Made by a program: the position numbers and the translations under genes
Notes under the pieces: generated by a model
What the model saw: the letters and a program-made list of their open reading frames with translations, nothing else
Told to the model about the DNA's origin: nothing
The model's database searches: none
Source: Phlegmacium glaucopus
Lineage: Eukaryota; Basidiomycota; Agaricomycetes; Agaricales; Cortinariaceae
Length of the DNA: 64,000 nucleotides
Assembly: GCA_015039465.1 (NCBI GenBank)
Contig: MU130542.1
Location: 375,377 to 439,376, forward strand
Direction of reading: 5' to 3'
Shown: positions 24,333 to 36,605 of the stretch, in pieces
Layout: each line of letters opens with the position of its first letter
Position numbering within the stretch: the stretch's first letter is position 1

Positions 24333-25009
24333 CTTCGGACGGCAGAAGCAAAACGCCAAAGTTGAAGGGGGTGGCAATAAAATCTTGGTATCATTCTGAT
24401 TTATAACGAAATCGAACGAATGCTTATTTAGAGCAACCGACAATGTGGGTTAGGAAGCAATACTGGCCAAACATGAGAAAGCAAATGTGCATAATAACAG
24501 CAGTGTCGGTATTTGTTCACACCAAGGCCAGAAACACAGGCGCCAGCATTGGCAAATTTACAGAGCGTGAGACCGACAGCATGGACAACCGGTTCCGGCA
24601 AGGAATGGGAAGGGCTTGGAGGGGCTTGGGAGTGGGAAGTGTGAGGCTTTGAGGAAGGAACGGATTCGGCAACTCCTGATTGTATAATTGCCAAGATATA
24701 AATGGTATATAATACACATGTGTATATCCGCTCCATAGCGGGCATTTATATATATAAACTTTGTAATGTACGAAATTGTAAAAAAAATTGTTTTCCGCGT
24801 GTCCGGAGAAACGCGGGAAGCGAGGGGAAGCGAAAGGAAGCGGGGGGACCACACACTCCAGATAACGCCTGGGTTCGATACGCCAGAATAGGCTTGCGAC
24901 ATATGTCTTGGAGATGTCAGAAGAGACAATGGTTGCCATCTGAATATATGAAAGAATGACACTGGTTACCATCTGGACATCTGAAAAAGAACTCAATCTG
25001 TTCCATGTG

Positions 25010-25530
25010 AAGACTCGGTGGATAGAATTCCGGTGGTTATGAATTCAAGACTGAGCCAAGATGGTGCATCATCCAAACGAAGATATGACATGGATCGCCA
25101 GAGTCGTTTGATACGAATCCAATGTAAATTCGTCTCCACGAAGCTCATCATAGAAACAGACATACCTGGCCTGTCCCAATCGTCAGAAGTAACATAATCC
25201 CCAATATCCGCGTCCCTTTTATCCTCCAGGTCATTTAAAAATCGCCAGTCATCGATAGTGATTGACTGCGAATGAGTAGCATCAATACCATTTCTGTTTC
25301 GCCTTCCAAGAATCCGAGAGATGTTTCCTAGTCCAAGTCCAAGGATCCAGAGAAAGACCTGACAGAAGGAAGGGACACAGGTAGTGCAGCTCAAAGCCTT
25401 GGTCAAGCCTTTGGCTCGGCAAAGCCGACCAGGGCGGAACAACAGGGTCCAACTGCAACCCTGAAAAAAAAAACCCCAAAACCAGAGCTATTTTTAAGCC
25501 AGTCCTTTTCACATGTTCGCTCATTCTCCG
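25010..25530 (-). CDS. Possible small secreted or anchored protein
   Basis: On the minus strand, MSEHVKRTGLKIALVLGF, a likely signal or anchor, is followed by a T-run and a frame change. Then comes FRPGRLCRAKGLTKALSC, a hydrophobic segment (VFLWILGLGLGNISRILG) and an acidic stretch (WRFLNDLEDKRDADIGDYVT). The frame change sits at a homopolymer (about 25465), so it may be a very short intron, a sequencing error or a real break. The family is unknown. Confidence 0.25.
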
Positions 25531-25539
25531 GTACATAGT

Positions 25540-26197
25540 TCAGAAGTGTGTTGTCGTTTATTGGGGGGTTTAAATTCCAAATGACTTTCTATTGCATTTA
25601 TTTTATAGTATAACAAACATGTAATTAATATTTAGATCCTTGCCTATATTATTATAATAGTATATTCAAATTTTCCATTCATAAATGTCATTTTGGCAAA
25701 AAAAAAAAAAAACAACAGAAAGCTAGTAGTAGTATATAACAGAATGTAAATGTTTAGTATACAAAAAAAAAAACAACAAAAAAAATGATGTAATGGTTTA
25801 CATGTCTGCAGGCTTACTAATACTAATGGGTACAAAAAAAAGATTGGGAAAGGGTAAAGGACAATCGACGAGTAGTGATGAGAAGGAAAAGGAAAAAAGG
25901 GACATTGACAACAAGATAACAAATGGGAGGAATGCAAGATATATGTATGTCTGATGATCGATGGATGATATAATACCACTTTTGGATGGTAGGGCGGGTA
26001 ACCAAGAAATGAGAGCGTAACTAGTAAAGGGGGGTGGTATCCTGTCTTTCAGAAGTCATGATATAAGTGGTAAAGATGAGTTTGTAGTTGATGAAACAGA
26101 AAAAAAAACGGGAAATTTTTTTTCAACGAAACAAAAAACAAACAACATAATAGAGCAAGAAAAGCATGAAAAACAAAAAAAAACCTTGATCGATCGA
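25540..26197. other. 3' flank of skn7-like gene, homopolymer rich
   Basis: Many A- and T-runs (25700-25790, 26100-26190). I see no gene. Confidence 0.5.
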
Positions 26198-29100
26198 TCA
26201 GTCCACAACTTCAAATCGACTCCGTTTCCCTCCCCTCTCATCACCTCCACCTCCTACATCATCAATCGTTCTCTTCATCCCACTCCCACCACCAGCATCC
26301 ATCCCCATCCCCATAAACCTTTCCCCATTAACAAGATTCTGCAATATCATATTATATTGCTCATCCGATAATCCCATCCCAGCAAGCGGGTTAATCCTCC
26401 CATCATCCTCACCCATTCCTAACAGCGACGTGGGACTCAACTGAGATGATGGTTGTTGTTGTGCTTGTGGTGGTGGTAATACAAGTTGTTGTTGTTGCTG
26501 TGGTTGATGATGATGCTGTAGTGGTAGTGGTAATAACGGTGGAGAAAGCGAGTTTATTGTTGAAAGCGCGTGCGAAGGATTATTATTACCGCCGACGAGA
26601 AGCCCCGCTACGGCCGGTCGTTGCAGCTGTTGCTGCATCATCATAGCATTAGTCATCAACACCTGTTCGAAATTCGCATCTGAAAGTGGAGGAACCCCAA
26701 CAGATCGTGGTATAACCGTCATTTGTTGCATAACTTTGAGATGCATGAGATGTTTCTAAAAAAAAAATCATGATTCGGTTCCTTGTTAGCGAACACATGA
26801 AAAAAAAACTACTCACTTCGAGCATATCCAAAAGACCTTCTTTCGTAAACGGTTTAGGTAGGATATCATTCATACCTGTCATGGGGCGTTATGGAAGTGA
26901 ATGAATGGATAGAATTTTTGTTTGCTTACCAGAAGAATAATATTCCATGATTTCGTTTGGTTTCGAGTTGACCGTCATCGATATAATAGGTGTACCCCTA
27001 TCAAACTTGCGTATCAAATTCGTAGCAGATATCCCATCCAACTTTGGCATCAAGATATCCTAAAACAAAATCAACAAACCCCCGTCAGCTAAAAAAAAAA
27101 AAGAAAACGCCGAAAAACGGGAACAAAAAAAAACTAACCATCAACACCAAATCATACTTCTCCAAATTCATCTTCGTAACAGCTCCAATCCCATCAACAG
27201 CTACATCAGTCGTACACCCGAATATTTTCAAAAATTTACTACTCAGTTTCCTTATCACCGCATCATCGTCTACCAAAAGTACGCGTGGTGGGACTGCCCA
27301 GCCCGGAACAAAAGTGGCTCGTCGGACTCGTAGTTTTTGAGAAGAGGAAGGTGGTAGTGCTGCTGGTGGGAGTGGGATGGATGGAGAGGGATTTGAGGGT
27401 ATGGATTTTGTTGTTGAGGATGGAATTAGGGATGTAGATGGAGAAGGACTGATCTGGGGTCTCTGTCGTACGATTCCTTCTTCTTCCCCTTCCCCATCAA
27501 CCCTATCCCCTCCTAGTAGTGGTAGTGAACCCATAATCTCAGACGCAACAGCAGGCCCATACATAAAATCTCCAAGATCCTTCGGCACACCCTCACCTGC
27601 GACACCAGCACCGGCAGCACCGCTACTGAAACCACCCGTATCAAACCTCCAATTCCCCGACGATCCATCATCCACAAAAGTATTCCGAGGCATTAAATGA
27701 CCAACAGTATACATTCGTAACCCTTCATTTCCATTCATCATCATAGATGAAGACGGTGATGGGGAATCAGAGTCGTCCTCTCCGAATGGGAGGAATGAGG
27801 GTACGGGTACGTTGTTGTTGTCGTTCATGGACGACGACGAGGAGGACGATGTGGTGGGTGGTGATGACGATGTTGACGGTTGTCTAAACATTTGTTGTTG
27901 TTGCTGCTGCTGTTGAGTAGTAGCCGAAGAGGACGTATGTTCGACATCACTTCCCCTCCTCTTCCTCTTCCCTCGTCTATCACCATCTCCTCGATCCATA
28001 ATAATCCTCTCATCTCCACCATTCTCCCTCCCTATACTCCGAACCAAACGATCTCGATGATATTCCATCATCTGCGCCAACGCTTCTTGTCGATTGATCT
28101 TCGGCTGCTGCTGCTGTTGACTCAAAGGTCCACCTTCAAATCGATCCACCACATCCGCACCATTCCTACTAGCATCACCAAACACGGGTCTATTATTATT
28201 GCCCCACCTCACATTCAAATTACGATCGGGGAGAGGTGATCCTATTTGTGATTGTGATTGTGATTGTGATTGTGATTGCGGGAGCGGGAGTGAATGGGGT
28301 GACGTCAATGGTTGAGATTGACAAAATGGTAAAGAAGAAGTTGGAGTCTGACTCTGCCGTTGTTGTTGTTGTTGTCCAAGTCCATTATCATCACCCTCCA
28401 TTCGTATAGAACTTACGATCGATGGCATCGAAACAGAAGTAGTAGATGGTGGTAGTAAAAGCCCTGCTGTAGTCATAGCGGTGGTGAAATGCCGATTGGC
28501 TGTCATAGTCGCTTTTAGTTTATCTAGATAGATCCGAGTTGTTGACAGTAGGAAGTGGGCGGTGGGGGCAAAGCGAACGAGATGATAGCGAAAGGCCGCA
28601 TATAGAGAATGATAAAAGGTCCATAGTTTTTTCATTTTGATCCATTTATTCATTTACCAAGCATACCGAATCATTCACATAGCGGTCACACGCCAAAGGT
28701 CCAACATCAGAGTAAAACGTAGCGGAGACCACCCGGAAAAAAAAAAAGGGAGAGAGACAGGGAAACAAGTCAGCAACACGTTTCAATTTCATCTTGACAA
28801 AGAAGAGAAAGGAGAAGGAAAAGACTAGACAGCGGCAAAGCCGAAGACGTCTATAACAGCGGATATCGTTCAACGCGACACATAAGAAACACAAGGCCTA
28901 ATCACGCGGCCCCAAACAACAGATCAAAACGCGACGACGCAACTCGCTCGCTCTAACGCCAACATTCTCATCGGAGCAGAAAGTTCAAGTCGAGGAAGTT
29001 GGGGGTGTGGAATTTACATGTGCCGGAACAAACGCAAATGCAAGGGGAAAGGAACGAAGGGGGTAATATAGCAAAACAAAAGATACAAAAAGAACTAGAA

Positions 29101-30758
29101 CGAAAAAAAGGATAAAAAAAGAAAAAACGCACAAAAAAAAAAGCTACTCACCCCTCTCACTCTCCCCACCCTCCCCTCCCAAAAAACATCTAATCAAACT
29201 CTTCACAACCCCATCCTGCTGAGCAACCCCTCTCTGAAACGAAACCATCTCAACCAACACACTCTCATAATTCTTTTCCAAACCTCTCATCCTACCATCA
29301 TACCCCATCTCCAAACCTCTCAACCTACTCTCATAACTCGATTCTAGATTATTGAGTCGAGTTTCATAGTTGGTTTCCAAGTTGTTGAGACGAGTTTCGT
29401 ATGTTGATTCCAAGGTGAGTAAACGAGATTTAAGCTCGGTTATTTCTTGTTTGAGTTGGTGGGTTGAGGAGGAGGAAGAGGCGGAGGCAGAGGAAGAGAG
29501 GTGGTGGTGGTGGTGGTATGAATTTGGGGTTGGAGTTGCGTAACCCAGGGATGGGGATGGAGAACGGCGGTTTATGGTATTAGGAGGGTATGGAGATGAA
29601 GTAGTGGTGGAATGATGGGGATGAGAATGGGGGTTATGATGTATGGAAGGAGAAGATGAACTATGATGATGATGGTGATGATGGTTGTTGTTGGTCGAAG
29701 AAGACAGAGAAGTAGTCGTACTATTCGGTATATTCACGTTTTTCCTTTGTGCTGGGACTTTTCTTTTGATATTCTCAAGCGCTTCTCTTCTATCTGCATG
29801 AAAATCTGGATGGCGGAAAGTCCAACTCTAACACGACATTGAGTACAAGAAACGAAATGAAAAGGGACGAGAAACCGTACATGTTCACCAAAGAGATTAT
29901 CATCCGTATTTTTGACTTTATGAAAGTCGTATTTATTCAACTGTCGAACAAAGCTTGCAAAGTTTGAATGTTTGAACATGCGAGGTAAGATAGATTTTGT
30001 GAATTCGTTCATATCCTATATATGAACATGAAATACACTTCAACGAACGACAAAGGAGACAGAACATACTTTAACAACAAAACAATCACCCAACGGTCCC
30101 CAACACACCACACCTTGAAACGAAGGATCTTCCAACATCCTACAAAAAAAAAGCCACACACCAAACCAATAAAAAACAATGAAGACGGTTATAGGACAGT
30201 TGAGGAAAAGCCACGCAACTTGTATAACTTTTTGACAAAATCACTTGTAGACGGCATAGAATCGTCCATATTTCTTCCGGCAGAAGATCCGTTCCCGTTA
30301 TGACCTTCCGGGACTTTACCCATAGACTCCCGTTTGATGTTGGATTGTTGGTGATGCTGTTGGAGGTGAAGCTGGTGGGGCTGGTGTTGGTGGTGTTGAT
30401 GATGATGCTGATGATGCTGCGGTTGGAGTTCTCTTGAACGTGACCAGGACGAAGAAGATCCGATATGCTCGTCGTTCCTATCCAAATACTGGGAATTGGA
30501 GGCGTTGGAAATTGGTGGAAGAGTAATGATAGGCGAATATGACTGTGGTGGTGGTGGATGGAGATTGTAGACCTGTTGGTGATGGTGGTGTTGGTGCGGC
30601 TGTTGTTGAAAAGGTTGAATATGTTGTCTTCCCGAAGGCGACGATGAAGGTGAGGATGCGGTCGACTGTTGGTGTTGTGGATAGCTGCCACTGGCAGGAC
30701 CAGTGCCAGTGGTGGTAGAGGTATCGCCAAGAGCGGTACCAATTTGGTGCAAATCCAT
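26198..30758 (-). CDS. skn7: Skn7-type HSF-domain response regulator
   Basis: Eight exons join in phase to about 1,183 residues: 30220-30758, 30070-30139, 29881-30015, 29152-29827, 27139-28523, 26930-27059, 26817-26875 and 26198-26755. The HSF-type DNA-binding domain (about residues 171-275) reads [16 protein letters not shown], then [20 protein letters not shown] and [17 protein letters not shown] coiled coil follows at about 373-445 ([20 protein letters not shown]). The receiver domain (about 885-1000) has the acidic pocket VLLVDDD, phosphoacceptor Asp936 ([13 protein letters not shown]) and the conserved Lys986 ([12 protein letters not shown]). Skn7 acts in the nucleus downstream of a histidine phosphorelay in osmotic, wall and oxidative stress. 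The protein is about twice the length of the yeast one because of Gln-, His- and Ser-rich linkers. The intron at 28524-29151 is 628 nt, unlike the ~50-nt rule here. Confidence 0.92.
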
Positions 30759-31834
30759 GATCGGAACTTTTGTCACTGTTTTTTTTTTATCGACCCAGAG
30801 GAAGTGAAGAAACAAAAGGTCAACGAACAACTCCGCCCTCAACATCCTTCTTTCAAGCCAACCGTCTGGCTCAGGTTGCCTGTTTATTTCTCATTTTTTT
30901 TCATCCACACCTTTCATTCAGAGTAAAAAGGTCTAGACCTCTAGAAGGGCCTAGATCTAACCTTGATCGGGACACTTCCGACGCCCGCCGTTCTCACCCA
31001 CTCAACAACAAGAACATCAGTATAACTGCATCTCGTCGGTGGAACAAAGAACTCACTTTCAAATTTCCAATACGACCAAGAGAGGAACTCAAAATGAATA
31101 CAAACTTGAACCCATCAGACCCTTTCAGACCCTCTTGAATTTTCAACTTCCTTTTCCGACCAAAGGGTCTGCTGTATCGCAGTGGGAGGCTGAGTCTTAG
31201 ATTCATCCTTATCCCTCTGGTCTTTATACCAAATTGCTTCCTCAGGGCCCCAAGGCCTTGGACTCAAATCTCAAGGCTCTCGAGTCGAGACTCGACCTTT
31301 AATCAATCCCGGCTCGGCCCTTTGGCCTCGTTCCCCCGTTCCCCCAAAAGACCTCGTCGGTTCTAGAATCAGGGCCTACTATGCGTGACGGCAATTCGAT
31401 TTTAATTCAACGGACAAGAGTATACTATCATATCCATAGAAATATGTTCTTTGTTGAGCTCATCACGCATATAGCCGCTACGACGCCCTGCATGCACCTA
31501 TATTTCCCTATATCGCTACGGCAGATACAGGCTTTTAAGGTTTTCGGTTCAAAATCTAAACGCCGACGAGAAAGCTGCGGCCCGAGGCCCGAGGATTCAC
31601 AGGCAAAAGGTACATATACTTAAAAAAAGATATTATACAAAACGTTTCGAATCTAAATCTCAGGGAAACCGTTCACCACGGAATTTATAATAGGAAGTCT
31701 CACGGCCTCTACACCATTAGCTTTACAGTTTACTTTCCAAATTCTTACGGTACGGATCTTATACGTTCAATTAAGCGTCCAATAATGTTTATTGCTCCAC
31801 AGCAGCGTAGACAGGTAATAAGCTGGTCTACAAG
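30759..31834. other. Upstream region of skn7, no supported gene
   Basis: Short frames only. The segment from 31200 to 31380 has several near-palindromic CTCGAGTCGAG-like words around 31275-31300 but nothing I can name. Confidence 0.4.
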
Positions 31835-32030
31835 GCCCTAACCCACGGAACTTTTTGTGAAAGTCAGATCAGATAGGACAACTTCAAGGAAATTCGAGAG
31901 TCTAGAGTCCTTCTAGGCCTTACGCGTCCGAGCTGATATGACAACCTCATTTTGTTTGTATCATATCGCAACTGACAAGTGAATTTTTTGATTTTACCAA
32001 CAGTTGCTCAGATTTGGGGACCCTCGCTAA
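31835..32030. repeat. Direct repeat, left copy (partner 36385-36605)
   Basis: It shares AACGGAACTTTTTGTGAAA, GAGTCTAGAGTCCTT, CGTCCGAGCTGATA, ACAACCTCATTTTGTTTG and TATCGCAACTGACAAGTGAA with 36385-36605 in the same order and orientation. The two copies bracket the ABC transporter block. Small indels distinguish them. Confidence 0.8.
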
Positions 32031-32358
32031 TTTTGCTGCACAAATCAGTTGCGTGACGCGCTTTGCGTGAGGGACTGGAGTAGAGTATCTCGGTTCTAGA
32101 GGGTTCTAGTCATTGATACAAGATGTCCGGTGAGATTCAAAGACGAGTTGTCAGCGATTGAACCAGACCGTTCAGCGAAGACATCAACTCCCCAATAGGA
32201 ACAGGAGAGTTAGGGATAGGCAATATATTTCAATCAAAAGAAGATTGCAGTGGAAGAATCGAAAGATCTCCTAGTATTCTATTGCACAGTAGTGTCTAGT
32301 GTCCATTATTGAAAGACAAGAGAAAAGAAAAAAATTCCATCCATGCTCGCATCTAAGA

Positions 32359-35040
32359 TCATTCTGTAACTAGAGGAAGCGAATCCGTATTCAAGAGATT
32401 ATCCACGAAAGCACTTGCTTGTATGTTGTATAGTTTCGCATATTCGCCTTTCGCTTCCATGAGCTGTTCATGTGTCCCAGTTTCCGCCACCATTCCATCT
32501 TTCATGCATCTAGAGAAATAAGAATGGAATTTCGTTCGTGTCAGAACGCAGTCGTGAGGAGAGAGAGAAACATTGAACGCACATAATCTGGTCGGCGTGT
32601 TTGGTGAGATGTCCAAACCGATGAGTCACGAAGACCATTGTCTTCCCCTCTCTGACAGCTATAAGCCGTTCAAATAACTTCAATTCTCCTTCTGCATCCA
32701 GTGCAGAGCTCGGCTCGTCAACAGCCACAAAGTTAACTTTACCAGACTTGAAACGCATGAATGAACGCGCACTAACGTGTCTCATTTAAGCAATCTGATT
32801 AAGGAAAGGGTTAAGAAAACACTCACGCAGCAACTCTCTGGCGTTCTCCTCCTGAGATGTCGATCTTCTTCTCAAGTTTCTTCATCTCTTCATATAATGG
32901 ATGAGTATCGTTTCTATACAAGTTCCAGGAGAAACTGTTGGTGAGGGGATCCAATACTGTGTCTATGCCCTTATTGAGCTTCTCCATAAATTCCAAGGCG
33001 CCCCCGTCTTTAGCTGCCTCCATGATCATTTCCTTATCGGTTGAAAAAGCGGCATACCCCAAACCAATGTTCTCGCCAAGGGAGAGGGGATAAAGCTGAG
33101 TATCCTGGCTCAGAATTACAGTTGCCTGATGAAGGTCGTTCACACGATAGTCGCCGGATGCATAACCGTCAATGAAGACTTGGCCAGATGTGGGGTCGTA
33201 GAGACGGGAAAGAATTCGAATTATTGTCGACTTTCCGCTCCCGTTCTCACCGACAATTACGATAAGTTGGCCAGATTTAATGTTCATTGAAACTTTATTA
33301 AGGGCGTCCGTTGCTTTTTGACTCCCTGGATAAGAGAACGAGACATCCCTAGTAGATTATAAATGTAGACAATGAATAAGGAAGCGCTGGACATTGATGC
33401 TGTGAGGAATTTATATACCTCAGTTCAAAAGACATGCCCTTTCCGCCATTTAGATTGATTTCTCCCTTTTCCTCGATCGGTGGGTACGGAAGGGTTCCAT
33501 CGTTCATGATATTATTCGCGACCATGGACGCTTCATACACCTTCTTGATAGACGAAATACTCCTACGGAATTGCTCACTGCTTTGAAAAACGCTTTCGAG
33601 TGACGACCGGAGAGTCCCTGACGACCGTTGAAGAATGGCAATAGAAGCCACGGAGAATTTGTGAGGACTAAGCAGTGCGGAAAAAGCGCAGAAAACCTAA
33701 AATAAAAGAACGCTCAGGTTAGATTTGAAAGTTGTAGAAGCAGAAAGGAACACACTGTTGGCAAGTCACCAAGCATCTTGCTTATAATCTCGAAGACAGG
33801 TGAGCTCCTTCGAGAATATAGGATTATGGGGTGATCATCAGACACTTCCCCAAGGCGTTTGGATGTGATCCCATATTCTGAGAAAGAGGCGTCACGCAGA
33901 GTCGCAGACACATTTCGAAGCGGCATGAGACTGACCTTTTATGATCCATTCTCCCAGATTGTTGCTTATGATATCTTGTCGATATCCGTCATCAATGAGG
34001 GCTTGTAGAGCACTCATTCGTTTACGATCCTCATTATCCACGTACCCAAAACAAACTATGAACGCGTGATATAATGAGCCTTTGCTTCAAGGTTCGAAAG
34101 GCTGGAGGTTTGGACAAGAACGCACCTTTATCCCACAAGTCACGAGCATACACGGTGTTAACGATGGGCTTTATGACGCATATAATTGCAAAGAAAGGTC
34201 CTCCTGTCGATCGTGACAGATTGAAAATCAGTGCAAGATGGCTGGCGACGGATAAGAGCTGAGTGAGAAAGCGAATGATAGTTGCAAGTGATTCCCATGC
34301 ATCGCTCGCCTTGACATCATGCTTGCTTGCTGCCTCTATAATGACGTGTATCAATATCAAAATACTGAATGATGGCTTGGGCTTTACCTTGTGAAGTAGG
34401 AAGATCGATGCCAACGCTAGCTAGAAAATGAAAAATGGATACCTCATTATCGAAACTCAAAGTAGACATTGATGGCTTGTCTACCTTTCATCAAGCGCAA
34501 CTGGAAGTGACCGGTAATCCGAGCTTTGAGGAGGTTGAGTATATTGTCACTAAATCAAATGTTCAAGGCAAGGTCTGATAGTCAAAGAGATCGATCACCT
34601 CTGCCATGTGAGATATGCGACAAAAAAAGAGCACATAAGAGTGGCCGTTGTTGCAGATATAATGGCTGTAACATCAGGTCTTCCTGTGATGACACCTTCC
34701 TCAATCTAGCCCCCCACACACTGGATCAATTGAAAGCCTCTGAAAAGGTTGCAGTACATACCCGTCGCAACAACGTACTGGAAAAATGCATTGACAATGC
34801 ACCCTCAACACCTTGCCAAATCTGGCAAAATACGAAGAAAATGGAAAGACGAGGCGCCAAGGCGAAGATGTCTGAGCATAATTGATAAAAGAGCGGCAGA
34901 GCGGACTTGACATCTTCCCAACGCTGAACGAAGTTACGACCAGCGACCTTACCGATCTTGAGGTTCCATACTCCTAGTCTGACGTCTTCAATAGTAATGT
35001 TCGAGTTGGCAGAGGCTTTTTTTCCCCCCGCTGTGGCCAT
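32359..35040 (-). CDS. ABC half-transporter (membrane domain plus ATPase)
   Basis: A spliced minus-strand gene from ATG 35040 (MATAGGKKASANSNITIEDV) to TGA 32359. Membrane-like segments include DVTAIISATTATLMCSFFVA, ATIIRFLTQLLSVASHLALI and SVASIAILQRSSGTLRSSLE. The nucleotide-binding domain follows, with Walker A GENGSGKST, an ABC signature ISGGERQRVA just before an intron, Walker B with the catalytic Glu (VNFVAVDEPSSALD) and an H-loop (MVFVTHRFG). The C-terminus is ETGTHEQLMEAKGEYAKLYN and ends LPLVTE. The insert before the signature (WNLYRNDTHPLYEEMKKLEK) is unusually long compared with standard half-transporters. It needs a partner or homodimer to work; the substrate is not apparent. Several exon ends in the membrane half are approximate. 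Confidence 0.85.
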
Positions 35041-35900
35041 CGTAGGGTAGGTCAATAGAACATTTTATGAATATATATACCTGTTCTCTAGGCCCCGATA
35101 ATCGGATGTGAGCAAGGCACGTGTTCTGACTCGACTGTACACGCTTACCTAGGGTTGCAGAGTGAAAAGGGCAACCTGGGAGATTCTGCTCAAGATCGTT
35201 CGATAGTAGGAAGGGAAGCGCCCAAATTAGACCCCCAGGCTGTGTCAAGTGACAAAGTTATCCATGCTACAGCCTACATCCTCCTAAATTAGCGCGCTCG
35301 TGGCTGCTTATTACTCTGAATTTGATGTTTGAGATTACTAATGACAGGTGCTTCCAGCTCGTGATCATCCTGCAACCTGTATACCCGCAGTAGAAGACCG
35401 GCACTGGCAGCTCCAAACTTGCGATGTGCTAGTGTCTCGCTCCCGTCTGTTGCGGTGCCCTGCGGTACCGACAATCATTCGAGGCAGGATTCAACCCTCC
35501 ATGTATGCGTCAATCTCGTGAGAAACTCACTTTCCTTCCCACTGGCATTCTTCATCTCCCGAACTATGCGCATCATACAAAAAAACATTAGATTGGTATC
35601 CATTAAAACACCTGTGACACCACCACTGTTGCCGGCGAGTTACTTTAATCTGAATTAGACGTGCACCATCAGGATCAGCCTCGATCCTGCGATGATTATA
35701 TTTGGGATGGGCCTGTAGTTTTGGTTGTGGTTTGTTGTAACATGTAAGCGGATGTTCTGCGAAGTCGGTCTTTGCTCTTCGGATCAGTGTAACGCCCATC
35801 CGCTGTTCACGCGCACGGCCGATGCATTACTTGCGTGACGGTCAAAGTTCACAAACAAGCATATCACGTGAATCAGGAGATTTTCAAAACTAGGGATATC
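35041..35900. other. Intergenic, weak frames only
   Basis: A minus-strand frame at 35527-35799 carries a WWCHRCF phrase but has no support beyond being open. Nothing else is supported. Confidence 0.3.
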
Positions 35901-35904
35901 TCTA

Positions 35905-36253
35905 CAGTGCCTTGCATATTGTTTTGCACACGAGATTTCCAGCGAGCTGTTTGATGTGACCACTCTGTCACTTCAAACTTTATTTCGGAAGCGAACAACG
36001 GCGGATCTTGGTGTACCAGTCCTATTGTCAGTGGCAAGGTTTGCTCGTCGGGGGTTCTGGTGCTGTACACGAGACGCGGATAAGATCCAGAATGGTGGCC
36101 TAGCCACGGAACGAGGCTCTGGAGCCATGAAGGGTCAGTCAAGACTCAGAAGAAAACCGACCCAGGGTTTTGAGTTGCCGTGGGAGAGTGATTCTGAAGT
36201 CACATCAAACAGCTTGTGAAAATTTCGTGTGCAAAACAATATGCAAGGCACTG
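35905..36253. mobile_element. 349-bp Tc1/mariner-type MITE
   Basis: Terminal inverted repeats of about 55 bp start CAGTGCCTTGCATATTGTTT on both ends (right end at 36253, read in reverse complement). The left arm continues TTTGCACACGAGATTTCCAG and the right arm TTTGCACACGAAATTTTCAC, and both share AGCTGTTTGATGTGAC. A TA dinucleotide flanks each end (35903-35904 and 36254-36255), the target-site signature of the Tc1/mariner superfamily. The interior holds no credible transposase frame, so it is a non-autonomous element. Confidence 0.9.
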
Positions 36254-36384
36254 TAAAACTCAACCTAAAAGTACTCTTCGAACCCATATCCCGATCCGGA
36301 TAAAAATTCTCGAAATTTTTTGAAAACCGTCCGGATAGAAATTCGACCGGCTGACCTAACCCAGAGTACAAGGTATATATACCC

Positions 36385-36605
36385 GACCCTAACCAACGGA
36401 ACTTTTTGTGAAAATCTTATCCGGCGTGAAAATCAGATCAGATAGTCTAGAGTCCTTACAGGCCTTCAGCGGCCTTGGACACGTCCGAGCTGATACGACA
36501 ACCTCATTTTGTTTGAGTACTTTACTGTATCATATCGCAACTGACAAGTGAATTTTTGATTTTACCAACAGTCATTCAGAACTGGAAGATTTGGGGACGC
36601 CAAGT
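36385..36605. repeat. Direct repeat, right copy (partner 31835-32030)
   Basis: Same words in the same order as the left copy, with an extra segment after GTGAAAATC (CTTATCCGGCGTGAAAATC) and after TTTGTTTG. It could be a relic of a dispersed repeat or of an LTR, but I see no retroelement genes between the copies. Confidence 0.8.

Noticed and set aside
27880..28239. Plus-strand frame rich in Leu and Ser
   Set aside because: Antisense of low-complexity Gln/Ser-rich linker in the Skn7 homolog.
34074..34262. Plus-strand frame inside the ABC transporter
   Set aside because: Shadow of the membrane-domain exon on the opposite strand.
31835..36605. The direct repeats as LTRs of a retrotransposon
   Set aside because: No gag/pol genes, primer-binding site or polypurine tract between them; the interior is an ABC transporter.
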